Both the position numbers and the translations under genes were made by a program. This document shows positions 27,090-35,333 of a DNA stretch of 64,000 bases, piece after piece. Numbering within the stretch: position 1 is the stretch's first letter; each line of letters opens with the position of its first letter. The notes below the pieces were generated by a model. That model had not been told where the DNA came from. It searched no databases and saw nothing but the letters and a program-made list of their open reading frames with translations. The DNA comes from Planotetraspora silvatica (GTDB lineage Bacteria > Actinomycetota > Actinomycetes > Streptosporangiales > Streptosporangiaceae). The stretch covers positions 186,001 to 250,000 of the forward strand of contig NZ_BOOQ01000023.1 of assembly GCF_016863315.1 (NCBI RefSeq), in the 5' to 3' direction.

Positions 27090-28387
27090 GCCGCCCGCCT
27101 GCGGCGGCGCAGGCCGTACCCGAGGGCGAACGCTCCAGCGAGCCCGACGCCGAGGACCGCGGTGGCCACCAGCGGGGCGTGGTCGGTCCACCCGGCGCCG
27201 GAGACGGGCGCCTGCGCCGCGGGCGAGTGCCGTACGGCCAGGGACGAGGGCTTGGGCGAGGGCGGGGGAGTGGGCTTGACCAGCTCGCCCACCGGGGTGA
27301 CCTTGCCGTCGGCGGCGAAGCCCCAGTCGAGCAGCTTCTCGACCTCCTCCCAGAACCCGCCGGGGTGATGCATGATCACGACGATGATCGTGTGGCCGTT
27401 GCGGGTGGCCGCCCCCACGAAGCTGCCGAGCGCCTTCGTGGTGTAGCCGTTCTTGATCCCGATCATGCCCTTGTACTTGCCGAGCAGCTTGTTGTGGTTG
27501 GCGATCTCGTAGTAGGCAGGGGGGGTTTTCGTCGGCGTGGGTGTGTCGCGGTCGTCGTCGCCCTGCCTGTTGCGATCCTTCTTCTTGCCGAAGTCCTTCG
27601 GCGCGGGGAATTTGGAGGTCCGGGTGCTGACGTATTTGCGGAAGTCGGGCATGGCCAGCCCGGCCCGGGCGATCAGCGCGAGGTCGTAGGCCGAGCTGCG
27701 CTGCCCCGGCTTGTCGAGGCCGTTCGGCGTCTTGGCGACCGTGTCGTACGCCTGGAGCTTCCTGGCCTCCTTGTTCATGTCGGCCAGCGTCTTGGCCAGG
27801 CTGCCGTTGGCCTCGGCGAGGGCGTCGGCCGCGTCGTTGCCGGAGACGATCAGCATGGCGCGCATCAGGTCGTCGATCTGGTAGATCGGCTCGGGGACGA
27901 TGCCGACGGCGCTGCCCTCCTCGTCGCAGGCCCACTGGCTCGGCTTGACCCAGCGGTCCTTGTCGAGCTTGGGGATGAGCGTCACGGCGGTGAGGGTCTT
28001 CAGCGTGCTGGCCGGCCGGTAGTGCCCGTGCGGGTCCTTCGCGGCGAGGACCTGGCCGGTGTCGGCGTCCGCGATGAGGAAGGCCGAGGCCTCGGTCTTG
28101 GGCGGCGGAGCGATCCCCGCGGGTGCGATCAGCCCTCGCCCGCCGAGCAGCCGGCCGCCGATCGAGCTCACAGCGGCCTGAGTGTCGTTCAGCCGCCCGG
28201 TGTCGGGACTGGCGCTCGCGGAACTCTCGGCGTCAACGGTCGCCGTGTCGGGGGCGCCGGTCTCGAGGCCGGATCCGTCGGCCAGGCTTCCGCGCACGAT
28301 CGTCGCGCCGGCGGCGGGTGCGGCCGTCAGCCCGATCAGCGTTGTCGTGATGAGCGCGGCCGCGAGGGCTCGCTGGTTCGTCCCCAT
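27077..28387 (-). CDS. D-alanyl-D-alanine carboxypeptidase (peptidase S11)
   Basis: 436-residue penicillin-binding protein that trims the terminal D-Ala of peptidoglycan stem peptides. A signal peptide is present at the N-terminus. The three catalytic motifs are STLK (in YRPASTLKTLT), SGN (in IVSGNDAADAL) and KNG (in GIKNGYTTKALG; KTG is usual, and KNG is a frequent variant in actinobacteria). A Pro/Ser linker and a C-terminal transmembrane helix with a basic tail (RRRRRA) anchor it. A Lys/Asp-rich insert with KKKDRNRQGDDD lies before the KNG motif. Convergent with yihY. Confidence 0.92.
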   Translation of the reverse strand: MGTNQRALAAALITTTLIGLTAAPAAGATIVRGSLADGSGLETGAPDTATVDAESSASASPDTGRLNDTQAAVSSIGGRLLGGRGLIAPAGIAPPPKTEASAFLIADADTGQVLAAKDPHGHYRPASTLKTLTAVTLIPKLDKDRWVKPSQWACDEEGSAVGIVPEPIYQIDDLMRAMLIVSGNDAADALAEANGSLAKTLADMNKEARKLQAYDTVAKTPNGLDKPGQRSSAYDLALIARAGLAMPDFRKYVSTRTSKFPAPKDFGKKKDRNRQGDDDRDTPTPTKTPPAYYEIANHNKLLGKYKGMIGIKNGYTTKALGSFVGAATRNGHTIIVVIMHHPGGFWEEVEKLLDWGFAADGKVTPVGELVKPTPPPSPKPSSLAVRHSPAAQAPVSGAGWTDHAPLVATAVLGVGLAGAFALGYGLRRRRRAADQP

Positions 28388-28479
28388 AGGGGGATCAGCC
28401 TAGCTTCGGGTCTTTTCGCATGTAGGGACATGTCCCCCAAAGATCGCGGACGCACTCGTCGGATGGCTCCACCGATACT

Positions 28480-28686
28480 GTGAGGATGACGAGACGTGTA
28501 TCGGTCTTTCTGTTGGCCCTCGCCGCTTTCATGATCTTTGAATGGATCAACCTGGGGTTCAACCTCGCGGACGGGCATCCCACCGCGTTCTATGTCGTCC
28601 ACGGCGTCCTGATCGCGGTCAACATCATCCTCGCCCTCGTGCTCGGGACCATCGGCGTGCGCGCGTGGAAGAGGGGTAGGCCATAA
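28480..28686 (+). CDS. Small two-helix membrane protein
   Basis: 66-68 residues with two hydrophobic helices, one near the N-terminus (VSVFLLALAAFMIF) and one from about 42 to 60, and a basic C-terminus. Start may be GTG 28480 or ATG 28486; a GATACT box immediately upstream suggests a leaderless message. The family is unknown to me. It precedes the YbdK-type ligase by 29 bases on the same strand. Confidence 0.6.
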   Translation: MRMTRRVSVFLLALAAFMIFEWINLGFNLADGHPTAFYVVHGVLIAVNIILALVLGTIGVRAWKRGRP

Positions 28687-28715
28687 AGGGAGATTCCGAG
28701 TCACGGAGGCATGCG

Positions 28716-29888
28716 GTGGCGATCGAGTTCAATCCTTCGCGCGGTGCGACGCTGGGTGTGGAGTGGGAGCTTCAGCTCGTCGACAGGCACACGCGCCAGC
28801 TCCGGCAGGACGCCAAGGAGGTGCTCGCCGCCGTTCCCGAGTTGAGCGAGGGCCGGCGTCCGAAGGCGATGCACGAGCTGATGCAGTCGCAGATCGAGAT
28901 CGTCACGGACGTCTGCAACACGGCGGGCGAGGCCGTACAGGACCTGAAGAGGAGCCTCGAACGCCTCCAGGAGGTGGTGGAGCCGCGGGGGACGGGCCTC
29001 GCCTGCACGGGGACGCACGCCATCAGCGACTGGCGGGACGCGGTCTACGCGCCGGTGCAGCGCTACGCCGAGCTGGTGGAGGAGATGCAGTGGCTCGCGT
29101 GGCGGATCCAGACGTTCGGCGTGCACGTCCACGTGGGCGTCACGGATCGGGAGAAGGTCATCCCGATCGTCAACGCCCTGGCGGCCCACCTGCCGCACTT
29201 CCTCGCGCTGACGTCGTCCAGCCCCTATTGGGGAGGGCAGGACACGGGGCTCGCGTCGAGCCGCGCCATCGTCTTCGGCGCCCTGCCGACCGCGGGCCCG
29301 CCGCATCTGCTGGCCGACTGGGCCGAGTTCGAGGAGTACATGGGCACGTTGCTCCGCGCGGGGACGATCAGGAGCATCAAGGAGGTGTGGTGGGACATCC
29401 GGCCGCATCCCGACTTCGGCACCATCGAGGTGCGGATGTTCGACGGCATCCCCACGCCGCGTGAGGTCGGCATGGTGGTCGCCCTGAGCCAGTGCCTGGT
29501 GCACCAGTTCGACCAGCAGATCGATCGGGGGTACAAGCTGCCGCATCCCGCGGCGTGGGTCGTGCGCGACAACAAGTGGCGCGCCACGCGCTACGGCCTC
29601 GACGCGGACGTCATCACCGACGACCATGGCAGCACGGCGCCGATGCGCGACGTATTGTATGAACTCCAGCGCGAACTGGAACCGGTGGCAGAAAGACTCG
29701 GCTGTGCCGAGGAGCTCGCCGTCATGACGGACGTGCTGGAGCAGGGGAGTTCCTGTGAGCGCCAGCGGGCGATCCTCGCTGACGGCGGAACCCTCGAGGA
29801 CATCGTGGACGCCACGTTGATCGAGCTCGCCGAAGACCGGTTCGTGACCTCGAACCCCAACCGAGGGTCCGGACATTCGAGCGCCTGA
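28716..29888 (+). CDS. Glutamate-cysteine ligase-like carboxylate-amine ligase (YbdK/GCS2)
   Basis: 390 residues of the GCS2 family. Visible motifs: GVEWELQLVD with the metal-binding Glu residues, ELMQSQIEIVTDVC, FGVHVHVGV, RPHPDFGTIEVRMFDG and NKWRATRYGLDA. These enzymes form gamma-glutamyl bonds with weak Glu-Cys ligase activity in YbdK proteins; the true substrate is uncertain. The GTG at 28716 is preceded by GGAGG at 28705-28709 and is preferred to an out-of-frame ATG at 28711. Confidence 0.9.
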   Translation: MAIEFNPSRGATLGVEWELQLVDRHTRQLRQDAKEVLAAVPELSEGRRPKAMHELMQSQIEIVTDVCNTAGEAVQDLKRSLERLQEVVEPRGTGLACTGTHAISDWRDAVYAPVQRYAELVEEMQWLAWRIQTFGVHVHVGVTDREKVIPIVNALAAHLPHFLALTSSSPYWGGQDTGLASSRAIVFGALPTAGPPHLLADWAEFEEYMGTLLRAGTIRSIKEVWWDIRPHPDFGTIEVRMFDGIPTPREVGMVVALSQCLVHQFDQQIDRGYKLPHPAAWVVRDNKWRATRYGLDADVITDDHGSTAPMRDVLYELQRELEPVAERLGCAEELAVMTDVLEQGSSCERQRAILADGGTLEDIVDATLIELAEDRFVTSNPNRGSGHSSA

Positions 29889-30130
29889 CACGTATGTCTG
29901 ATTTGCAGGCCAAAGGAAACCGACTTCTGACATCACGCAGTTGCCGGTGTAAATACTGGGCAATCCACCGCCTAGGACGGACGATGCGTGGAAAGATTGT
30001 GAAGGAAGGGTCGGTGGTGGCGTGATGCCCGCACGACCCTTTCGATCTTTTGACACGACCTCCTCGGCTCGATTGCTTTCGACGATCCCGCGATCCGTGA
30101 CTGGGCGGCTCGCCGGAGAAGGGAAGACCT

Positions 30131-31375
30131 GTGACCACCTCATCGAAGCTCGCCCCGCCTGATATGGCTCCGCCCGGGGGAAACGACCTGGCTGGGCAGC
30201 TGGCGGGCTTCCTTCGCGAGCACAACGATGAGCTGATCGAGTTCCGGCGCGACGTCCACGCCCACCCGGAGATCGCCTTCAGCGAGCACCGCACCACCGA
30301 GAAGATCGCTGAGCGTCTGACGGACGCGGGCCTGACGCCCCGGCTGCTGTCGCGCGGCACGGGTCTGTGGGTCGACCTCGGTGAGGGCAGCGGGCCGACG
30401 GTGGCGCTGCGCGCCGACATCGACGCCCTGCCCATGGAGGACGAGAAGGACGTTCCGTACCGGTCGACGAATCCGGAGGCCTGCCACGCGTGCGGGCACG
30501 ACGTGCACACCGCGGTGGTCCTCGGCGCCGGGTTGTTCCTGGCGACGCAGGCGGACGCCGGCGCCCTTCCCGGCCGCGTGCGGCTGATCTTCCAGCCCGC
30601 CGAGGAGGTGGCGGGCGGCGCCCTCGAGGTGATGCGCGACGGCGGCCTCAACGAGGTCGACCGGATCTTCGCCCTCCACTGCGACCCGAGGATCGACGTC
30701 GGGCAGATCGGCCTGCGCACCGGCCCCATCACCGGCTCCTGCGACCACATCCAGATCCAGGTGTCCGGCCCCGGCGGTCACACCGCCCGCCCGCACCTCA
30801 CCGTCGACCTGGTCTACGCGCTGAGCAAGATCATCACTGAGCTCCCCGCGGCCCTGTCCCGCCGAGTCGACCCGCGTTCCAGCCTCAGCCTGGTGTGGGG
30901 TCAGATCACCGCCGGCTCGGCCTTCAACACGATCCCCGACGTCGGTACGGCCCAGGGGACCATCAGGTCGCTGGACGAGAACGCCTGGCACTCGGCGCCC
31001 GACCTCGTCAAGGCGCTGCTCGACTCGGTCGCCGGGGCGTACGGCGTTGACGCGGAGCTGAACTACAAGCGTGGCACGCCTCCCACGGTCAACGAGGCGA
31101 CGAGCATCCAGATGCTGCACGACGCCATCGACCAGATCCTCGGCGAGGGGGCGGCCGTCCCCACGCCGCAGAGCCTCGGCGGTGAGGACTTCTCGTGGTA
31201 CGTCGAGTCGGTGCCGGGCGCTCTGGCCAGGCTCGGCACCAGGTCGCCCGGCGCGATCGACGAGGTCGACATCCACCGGCCGGAGTTCGACGTCGACGAG
31301 CGGGCGATCGGCTACGGCCTGAAGGTGATGGCCGCCACCGCGCTGACCGCCCTGTGGGGTGGGGAGAGCCGCTGA
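30131..31375 (+). CDS. M20D family metal-dependent amidohydrolase
   Basis: 414 residues. Hydrolyses N-acyl amino acids (hippurate or indole-acetyl-amino-acid hydrolase relatives). The family motifs are RRDVHAHPEIAF at the start, LRADIDALPMED, the metal site CHACGHDVHTAV with Cys and His ligands, IFQPAEE with catalytic Glu residues, LHCDPR, and the dimerisation insert GPGGHTARP. Near the end, LGGEDFSWY matches the closing motif. No signal peptide. The 240-base upstream gap has no gene I can support. Convergent with the AI-2E-family permease, ending 11 bases from it. Confidence 0.92.
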   Translation: MTTSSKLAPPDMAPPGGNDLAGQLAGFLREHNDELIEFRRDVHAHPEIAFSEHRTTEKIAERLTDAGLTPRLLSRGTGLWVDLGEGSGPTVALRADIDALPMEDEKDVPYRSTNPEACHACGHDVHTAVVLGAGLFLATQADAGALPGRVRLIFQPAEEVAGGALEVMRDGGLNEVDRIFALHCDPRIDVGQIGLRTGPITGSCDHIQIQVSGPGGHTARPHLTVDLVYALSKIITELPAALSRRVDPRSSLSLVWGQITAGSAFNTIPDVGTAQGTIRSLDENAWHSAPDLVKALLDSVAGAYGVDAELNYKRGTPPTVNEATSIQMLHDAIDQILGEGAAVPTPQSLGGEDFSWYVESVPGALARLGTRSPGAIDEVDIHRPEFDVDERAIGYGLKVMAATALTALWGGESR

Positions 31376-31385
31376 CGCCGGGCGG

Positions 31386-32645
31386 TCACGACCGGTCGAG
31401 ACGCGGGAAGGCGATCTCGTTGAGCAGCAGCCGGAGGGCGGCCGCGACGGGGATGGCGATCAGCGCGCCGACGATGCCGAGCAGGGTTCCGCCGATGAGG
31501 ACGGCCAGAACCGTGACGACTCCGGGCACGTTGACCGCCCTCCCCATGATCTTGGGGACGATCAGGTAGTCCTCCACGAAGCGGTAGGCGATGTAGAAGC
31601 CCAGCGTGGCGAGCGCGACCGGGAGGGAGACGAGGAGCGCCACGAGGCAGACGACCACTCCGCCGATCGTGGACCCCACCACCGGCACGAGGTCGATGAG
31701 GGCGACGAACAGCCCCAGGAGCACCGGGTAGGGCACCCCGAAGATCACCAGCCAGAGGAAGGTGGTCACGCCGGCGATCACCGACGTGATCAGGTTGCCC
31801 AGCACGTAGGCGCCCACCTTCATCAGCACCTCGTTGGTGATGAGGATGGCCCTGGGCCGGCGGGAGTGCGGGATGCACCGGTAGACGGTGTTGGTGATGC
31901 GCGGCAGGTCCGCCAGGAAGTAGATCATCAGCACGCAGACGACGAACGAGGACGCCGCGGTGCTGAGGACGATGCGGCCGGCGCCCAGCAGGCCGCCCGC
32001 CAGGGAGAGCCCGGTCCCGGACGACGTCAGCTCCGTGAGGCGCTTTTCCACCTGGAAGCGCTGGTTGAGGCTCCCCAGCAGCGAGTGACTGTCCTGCAGG
32101 CTGTGCAGGTAGCCCGGGAGTTGTTTGGCGAACTGGCCGCCCTGGTCGACCAGGGCGGGGATGGCCAGCGCCAGGAAACCGCCGGCCAGTCCCAGCGTCG
32201 CCAGCACGATGGCGGTCACCGCCGCCCAGCGGGGCAGGCGCTTTTCCACCAGCCATTCCACCGCCGGGTTGAGGCCGATCGCGAGGAACATCGCGAGCCC
32301 GATCAGCACCAGGACGTCGCGGGAGCTGATCACCAGTTGGATCAGGGCGTACGTGACCGCGACCCCGGCGGCGCCGGCCATCCCGACGAAGAACGGCGAC
32401 CGGCGGTTGAACGGGCGGCCGAGCCTGCCGAAGGGCCGGTCGTCGTCGGAGACGGCGTCCGCGGTGACGATCGCCGCCTCCACGGTCCTGTCCTCCGTGG
32501 TTCTGCCCGTGGTGGTCGTGTCCGTGGTGGTCCTGTCCGTGATGGTCGTGTCCTTCACGGGCTGTCCGGGGGCGCTCTCCGTGTGCTTCGGGGGAGTGCT
32601 GTCGGCCGGGTTCGCTCCCTTGCCGGTGGCGTTGTCGTCCGCCAT
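31386..32645 (-). CDS. AI-2E (YdiK/PerM) family transporter
   Basis: 419 residues. The first 85 residues are hydrophilic, with Thr/Asp repeats such as DRTTTDTTTTGRTTEDRT. About eight hydrophobic segments follow. Family landmarks are DVLVLIGLAMFLAIGLNPAVEWL and the late GLFVALIDLVPVVGSTIGG and YLIVPKIMGRAVN. Members export quorum signals or ions; substrate unknown. The ATG at 32645 has GAGGAAG upstream; the frame continues to 32909 but that extension is arginine/proline-rich and unlikely to be translated. Confidence 0.88.
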   Translation of the reverse strand: MADDNATGKGANPADSTPPKHTESAPGQPVKDTTITDRTTTDTTTTGRTTEDRTVEAAIVTADAVSDDDRPFGRLGRPFNRRSPFFVGMAGAAGVAVTYALIQLVISSRDVLVLIGLAMFLAIGLNPAVEWLVEKRLPRWAAVTAIVLATLGLAGGFLALAIPALVDQGGQFAKQLPGYLHSLQDSHSLLGSLNQRFQVEKRLTELTSSGTGLSLAGGLLGAGRIVLSTAASSFVVCVLMIYFLADLPRITNTVYRCIPHSRRPRAILITNEVLMKVGAYVLGNLITSVIAGVTTFLWLVIFGVPYPVLLGLFVALIDLVPVVGSTIGGVVVCLVALLVSLPVALATLGFYIAYRFVEDYLIVPKIMGRAVNVPGVVTVLAVLIGGTLLGIVGALIAIPVAAALRLLLNEIAFPRLDRS

Positions 32646-32985
32646 GGCGGCACTTCCTCTCGTTGACGCCTCGCCTACCCTCAGACGGGCGTTCCACCGG
32701 GGACGGGGTGGTCGATGCGGTCCGGGTGTGGGCCGGATTCCACGGCGACGACCGACGAGAAACGCGAGAATCGCCGATAACGGGCTCATCACGGCCGGCG
32801 CCGCCGTACGGCGGATGAAAAGCGCCATCAGGTGAAGAGCGTGACGCCGGTGGCGTCGCCGGCATGAGGTCGTCCACAAATTCGGAATAAAGTTCACAAA
32901 TTTGGACAAATATTGTATTGGTCGCTAGTTATCTCTTACCCGGCATAAGCCACATTAGTGGGTCAATGTCAATGAAGGAGGTCTC
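32646..32985 (+). promoter_or_regulatory. Intergenic region and probable promoter of the nucleoside importer operon
   Basis: The 340-base gap has no convincing gene. The segment from about 32873 to 32945 is strikingly AT-rich for this genome and holds two near-identical direct repeats, cacaaattcgga and cacaaatttgga, 18 bases apart. A ttggac about 18 bases before tagtta could be the -35 and -10, leaving the repeats as an operator for a nucleoside-responsive regulator. Confidence 0.45.
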
Positions 32986-34008
32986 TTGCGGTCGATCGCC
33001 GTGCTGATGGCCGGAGCTCTGGTCGCGGCCGCCGCCGCGTGCGGTGGCAAACCGCCCGACTTCTCCGGGTCGGACGCCTCCTCGATGAAGGTGGGGCTGG
33101 CGTACGACATCGGCGGTCGCGGGGACCAGTCGTTCAACGACGCCGCCGCGGCCGGGCTCGATGACGCCAAAAGGAGCTTCGGCCTCCGAACGGTGAAAGA
33201 GCTGACGGCGACTCCCGGGGAGACCGACGCGCAGAAGGCCGAGCGCCTGCGCGTTCTGGCGGAGGCGGGATACAGCCCGATCATCGCGGTGGGCTACGCC
33301 TATTCGGAGCCGATGAAAAAGGTCGCCCCCGATTTCCCCGACATCCGCTTCGCCATCGTGGACGACACGATGGCCAGGGGACCGAACATCTCGAATCTGC
33401 TGTTCGCCGAGGAGCAGGGCTCGTTCCTGGTGGGCGCGGCCGCCGCGCTGAAGTCGCGCACGGGCCACATGGGCTTCGTGGGCGGCGTCGAGTCGCCGCT
33501 GGTGAAGAAGTTCCAGTACGGCTTCGCCCAGGGGGTCAAGTACATCAGGCCGGGCGACACCGTCGCGGTGAAGTACCTGACCCAGCCGCCCGACCTCACC
33601 GGGTTCGACGACCCGGCCAAGGCCCGGATGGCCGCCCAGGGCATGTACGACGCCGGGGCGGACGTCGTCTACCAGGCCGCGGGCGGATCGGGCGCCGGTG
33701 TGTTCGAGGCCGCGAAGGAGCACCGCGCGTGGGCCATCGGCGTCGACTCCGACCAGGCGATGACGGCCGACCCCGAGGTGCGCGGAAACATCCTCACGTC
33801 GATGGTGAAGAAGGTCGACGTGGCCGTCTACGACTACCTCGCGAACATCATGGACGGCACGGTGAAGGCGGGCCCGACTGTCTACGATCTGAGGCTGGGC
33901 GGGGTGGACTACTCGACCACCGGAGGCCACATCCGGGACATCCAGCCACGGCTCGAGGAGCTCAAGCAGGAGATCATCGTCGGCAAGATCAAGGTGCGTG
34001 CGGCCTGA
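32986..34008 (+). CDS. BMP family substrate-binding lipoprotein, first copy
   Basis: 340 residues, anchored outside the membrane. The N-terminus is a lipoprotein signal with cleavage before Cys in AAAACGGK. The BMP/PnrA fold, which binds nucleosides, is shown by GLAYDIGGRGDQSFND, IIAVGYAYS, NLLFAEEQGSFLVG, MGFVGGVE and YQAAGGSGAGVFEA. The start is TTG at 32986 with AAGGAGG four bases upstream. It is followed by a second, clearly paralogous copy at 34175 and then the ATPase and permeases of the importer. Confidence 0.93.
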   Translation: MRSIAVLMAGALVAAAAACGGKPPDFSGSDASSMKVGLAYDIGGRGDQSFNDAAAAGLDDAKRSFGLRTVKELTATPGETDAQKAERLRVLAEAGYSPIIAVGYAYSEPMKKVAPDFPDIRFAIVDDTMARGPNISNLLFAEEQGSFLVGAAAALKSRTGHMGFVGGVESPLVKKFQYGFAQGVKYIRPGDTVAVKYLTQPPDLTGFDDPAKARMAAQGMYDAGADVVYQAAGGSGAGVFEAAKEHRAWAIGVDSDQAMTADPEVRGNILTSMVKKVDVAVYDYLANIMDGTVKAGPTVYDLRLGGVDYSTTGGHIRDIQPRLEELKQEIIVGKIKVRAA

Positions 34009-34174
34009 CCTCCTGGTCACGGGGCGGCGTGAGCTGCATAACGGACCTATTGCGGACTTGTGTGCTGGTTTGGTCTATGCAGGTCAAACAACTATCTTCC
34101 GTGCAGGGTTGCCGTGCGTTCTGCGTGCGTGCACCGGAAGTTTGACGGCGCGGACACGGAAGGGGAGTTACACC

Positions 34175-35233
34175 TTGCTCCGCAATCGAGTTAGCAAGTT
34201 GGCCGCCGCCACTGCCGCGGGAGCCATGCTCATGGCCGCCGCCGCGTGTGGAGGTAGTGACAGCACGACATCGGCAGCCACCCCCGGCGCCTCGGCGCCT
34301 GCCGCCTCCGCGGTCAAGGTGGGTCTCGCATACGACATCGGCGGTCGCGGGGACGGGTCGTTCAACGACGCCGCCGCGGCCGGCCTGGACAAGGCCGTGA
34401 CCGAGCTCAAGGTCGAGAAGAAGGAACTGGAGGCGACCCAGGGCGAGACCGACGCCCAGAAGGAGGAGCGCCTCCGCCTCCTCGCCTCCGGCGGGTACAA
34501 CCCCGTCATCGCGGTGGGCTTCGCCTACTCCGCGCCGCTCGGGAAGGTGGCGAAGGAGTTCCCCGACACGAAGTTCGCCATCGTCGACGACCCGGTCGCG
34601 GCCCCGAACATCACCAACCTGCTGTTCGCCGAGGAGCAGGGCTCGTTCCTGGTCGGCGCGGCAGCGGCGATCAAGTCGAAGAAGGGCAACATCGGCTTCG
34701 TCGGCGGCGTCGACGTCCCGCTGATCCACAAGTTCGAGGCGGGCTACGAGGCCGGCGCCAAGGCGGTCAAGCCGGACATCAAGATCCAGTCGAAGTACCT
34801 GACCCAGCCCCCGGACTTCGGCGGCTTCGGTGACCCGGCCAAGGGCAAGACCGCGGCCCAGGGAATGTACGACGCCGGTGCGGACATCGTCTACCAGGCG
34901 GCGGGCGGCTCGGGCGGCGGCGTCTTCGACGCGGCCAAGGCCGCGGGCGCCCTCGCGATCGGCGTCGACTCCGACCAGGCCGCCCTCCCGGCCTACAGCG
35001 GGGTCAAGGACGTCATCATGACCTCCATGATCAAGAAGGTCGACGTCGCGGTCTTCGACTTCCTCCAGCACTTCGTGGCCGGTACGGTCAAGGAAGGCCC
35101 CGCCGTCTACGACCTCAAGGCCGGCGGTGTCGACTACTCCACGACCGGTGGCCAGCTCGACGACATCAAGTCGCAGATCGACGAGTACAAGCAGAAGATC
35201 ATCAGCGGCGAGATCACGGTTCCCTCTTCCTGA
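34175..35233 (+). CDS. BMP family substrate-binding lipoprotein, second copy
   Basis: 352 residues with the same motifs as the first copy: GLAYDIGGRGDGSFND, NLLFAEEQGSFLVG, IGFVGGVDVPLIHK and YQAAGGSGGGVFDA. It differs by a longer Ser/Ala/Pro linker after the lipid-anchored Cys (AAAACGGSDS). I chose TTG at 34175, giving a proper lipoprotein signal, with GGGGAG about seven bases upstream; the longer frame to 33998 overlaps the first copy and lacks sense. A strong hairpin follows, likely reducing transcription into the ATPase gene so that binding protein is made in excess. Confidence 0.92.
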   Translation: MLRNRVSKLAAATAAGAMLMAAAACGGSDSTTSAATPGASAPAASAVKVGLAYDIGGRGDGSFNDAAAAGLDKAVTELKVEKKELEATQGETDAQKEERLRLLASGGYNPVIAVGFAYSAPLGKVAKEFPDTKFAIVDDPVAAPNITNLLFAEEQGSFLVGAAAAIKSKKGNIGFVGGVDVPLIHKFEAGYEAGAKAVKPDIKIQSKYLTQPPDFGGFGDPAKGKTAAQGMYDAGADIVYQAAGGSGGGVFDAAKAAGALAIGVDSDQAALPAYSGVKDVIMTSMIKKVDVAVFDFLQHFVAGTVKEGPAVYDLKAGGVDYSTTGGQLDDIKSQIDEYKQKIISGEITVPSS

Positions 35234-35246
35234 CCTGCGCTGTAGC

Positions 35247-35274
35247 GGGGCCCGCGGGCATAGCCCCGGGCCCC
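35247..35274 (+). terminator. Hairpin between binding protein and ATPase genes
   Basis: An 8-bp outer stem, ggggcccg with cgggcccc, and an inner cgggc..gccc pair, followed by ttggtct. It lies 14 bases after the lipoprotein stop and 59 bases before the ATPase start, so it probably attenuates rather than ends the operon. Confidence 0.65.
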
Positions 35275-35333
35275 TTGGTCTACTGTCACAAAACAATGTC
35301 CGTCACCAGGCACTCCGCAAGGAGGAGGCCGCC

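Noticed and set aside
32646-32909. N-terminal extension of the AI-2E-family protein
   Set aside because: Arg/Pro-rich sequence not typical of the family, while ATG 32645 has a suitable ribosome site.
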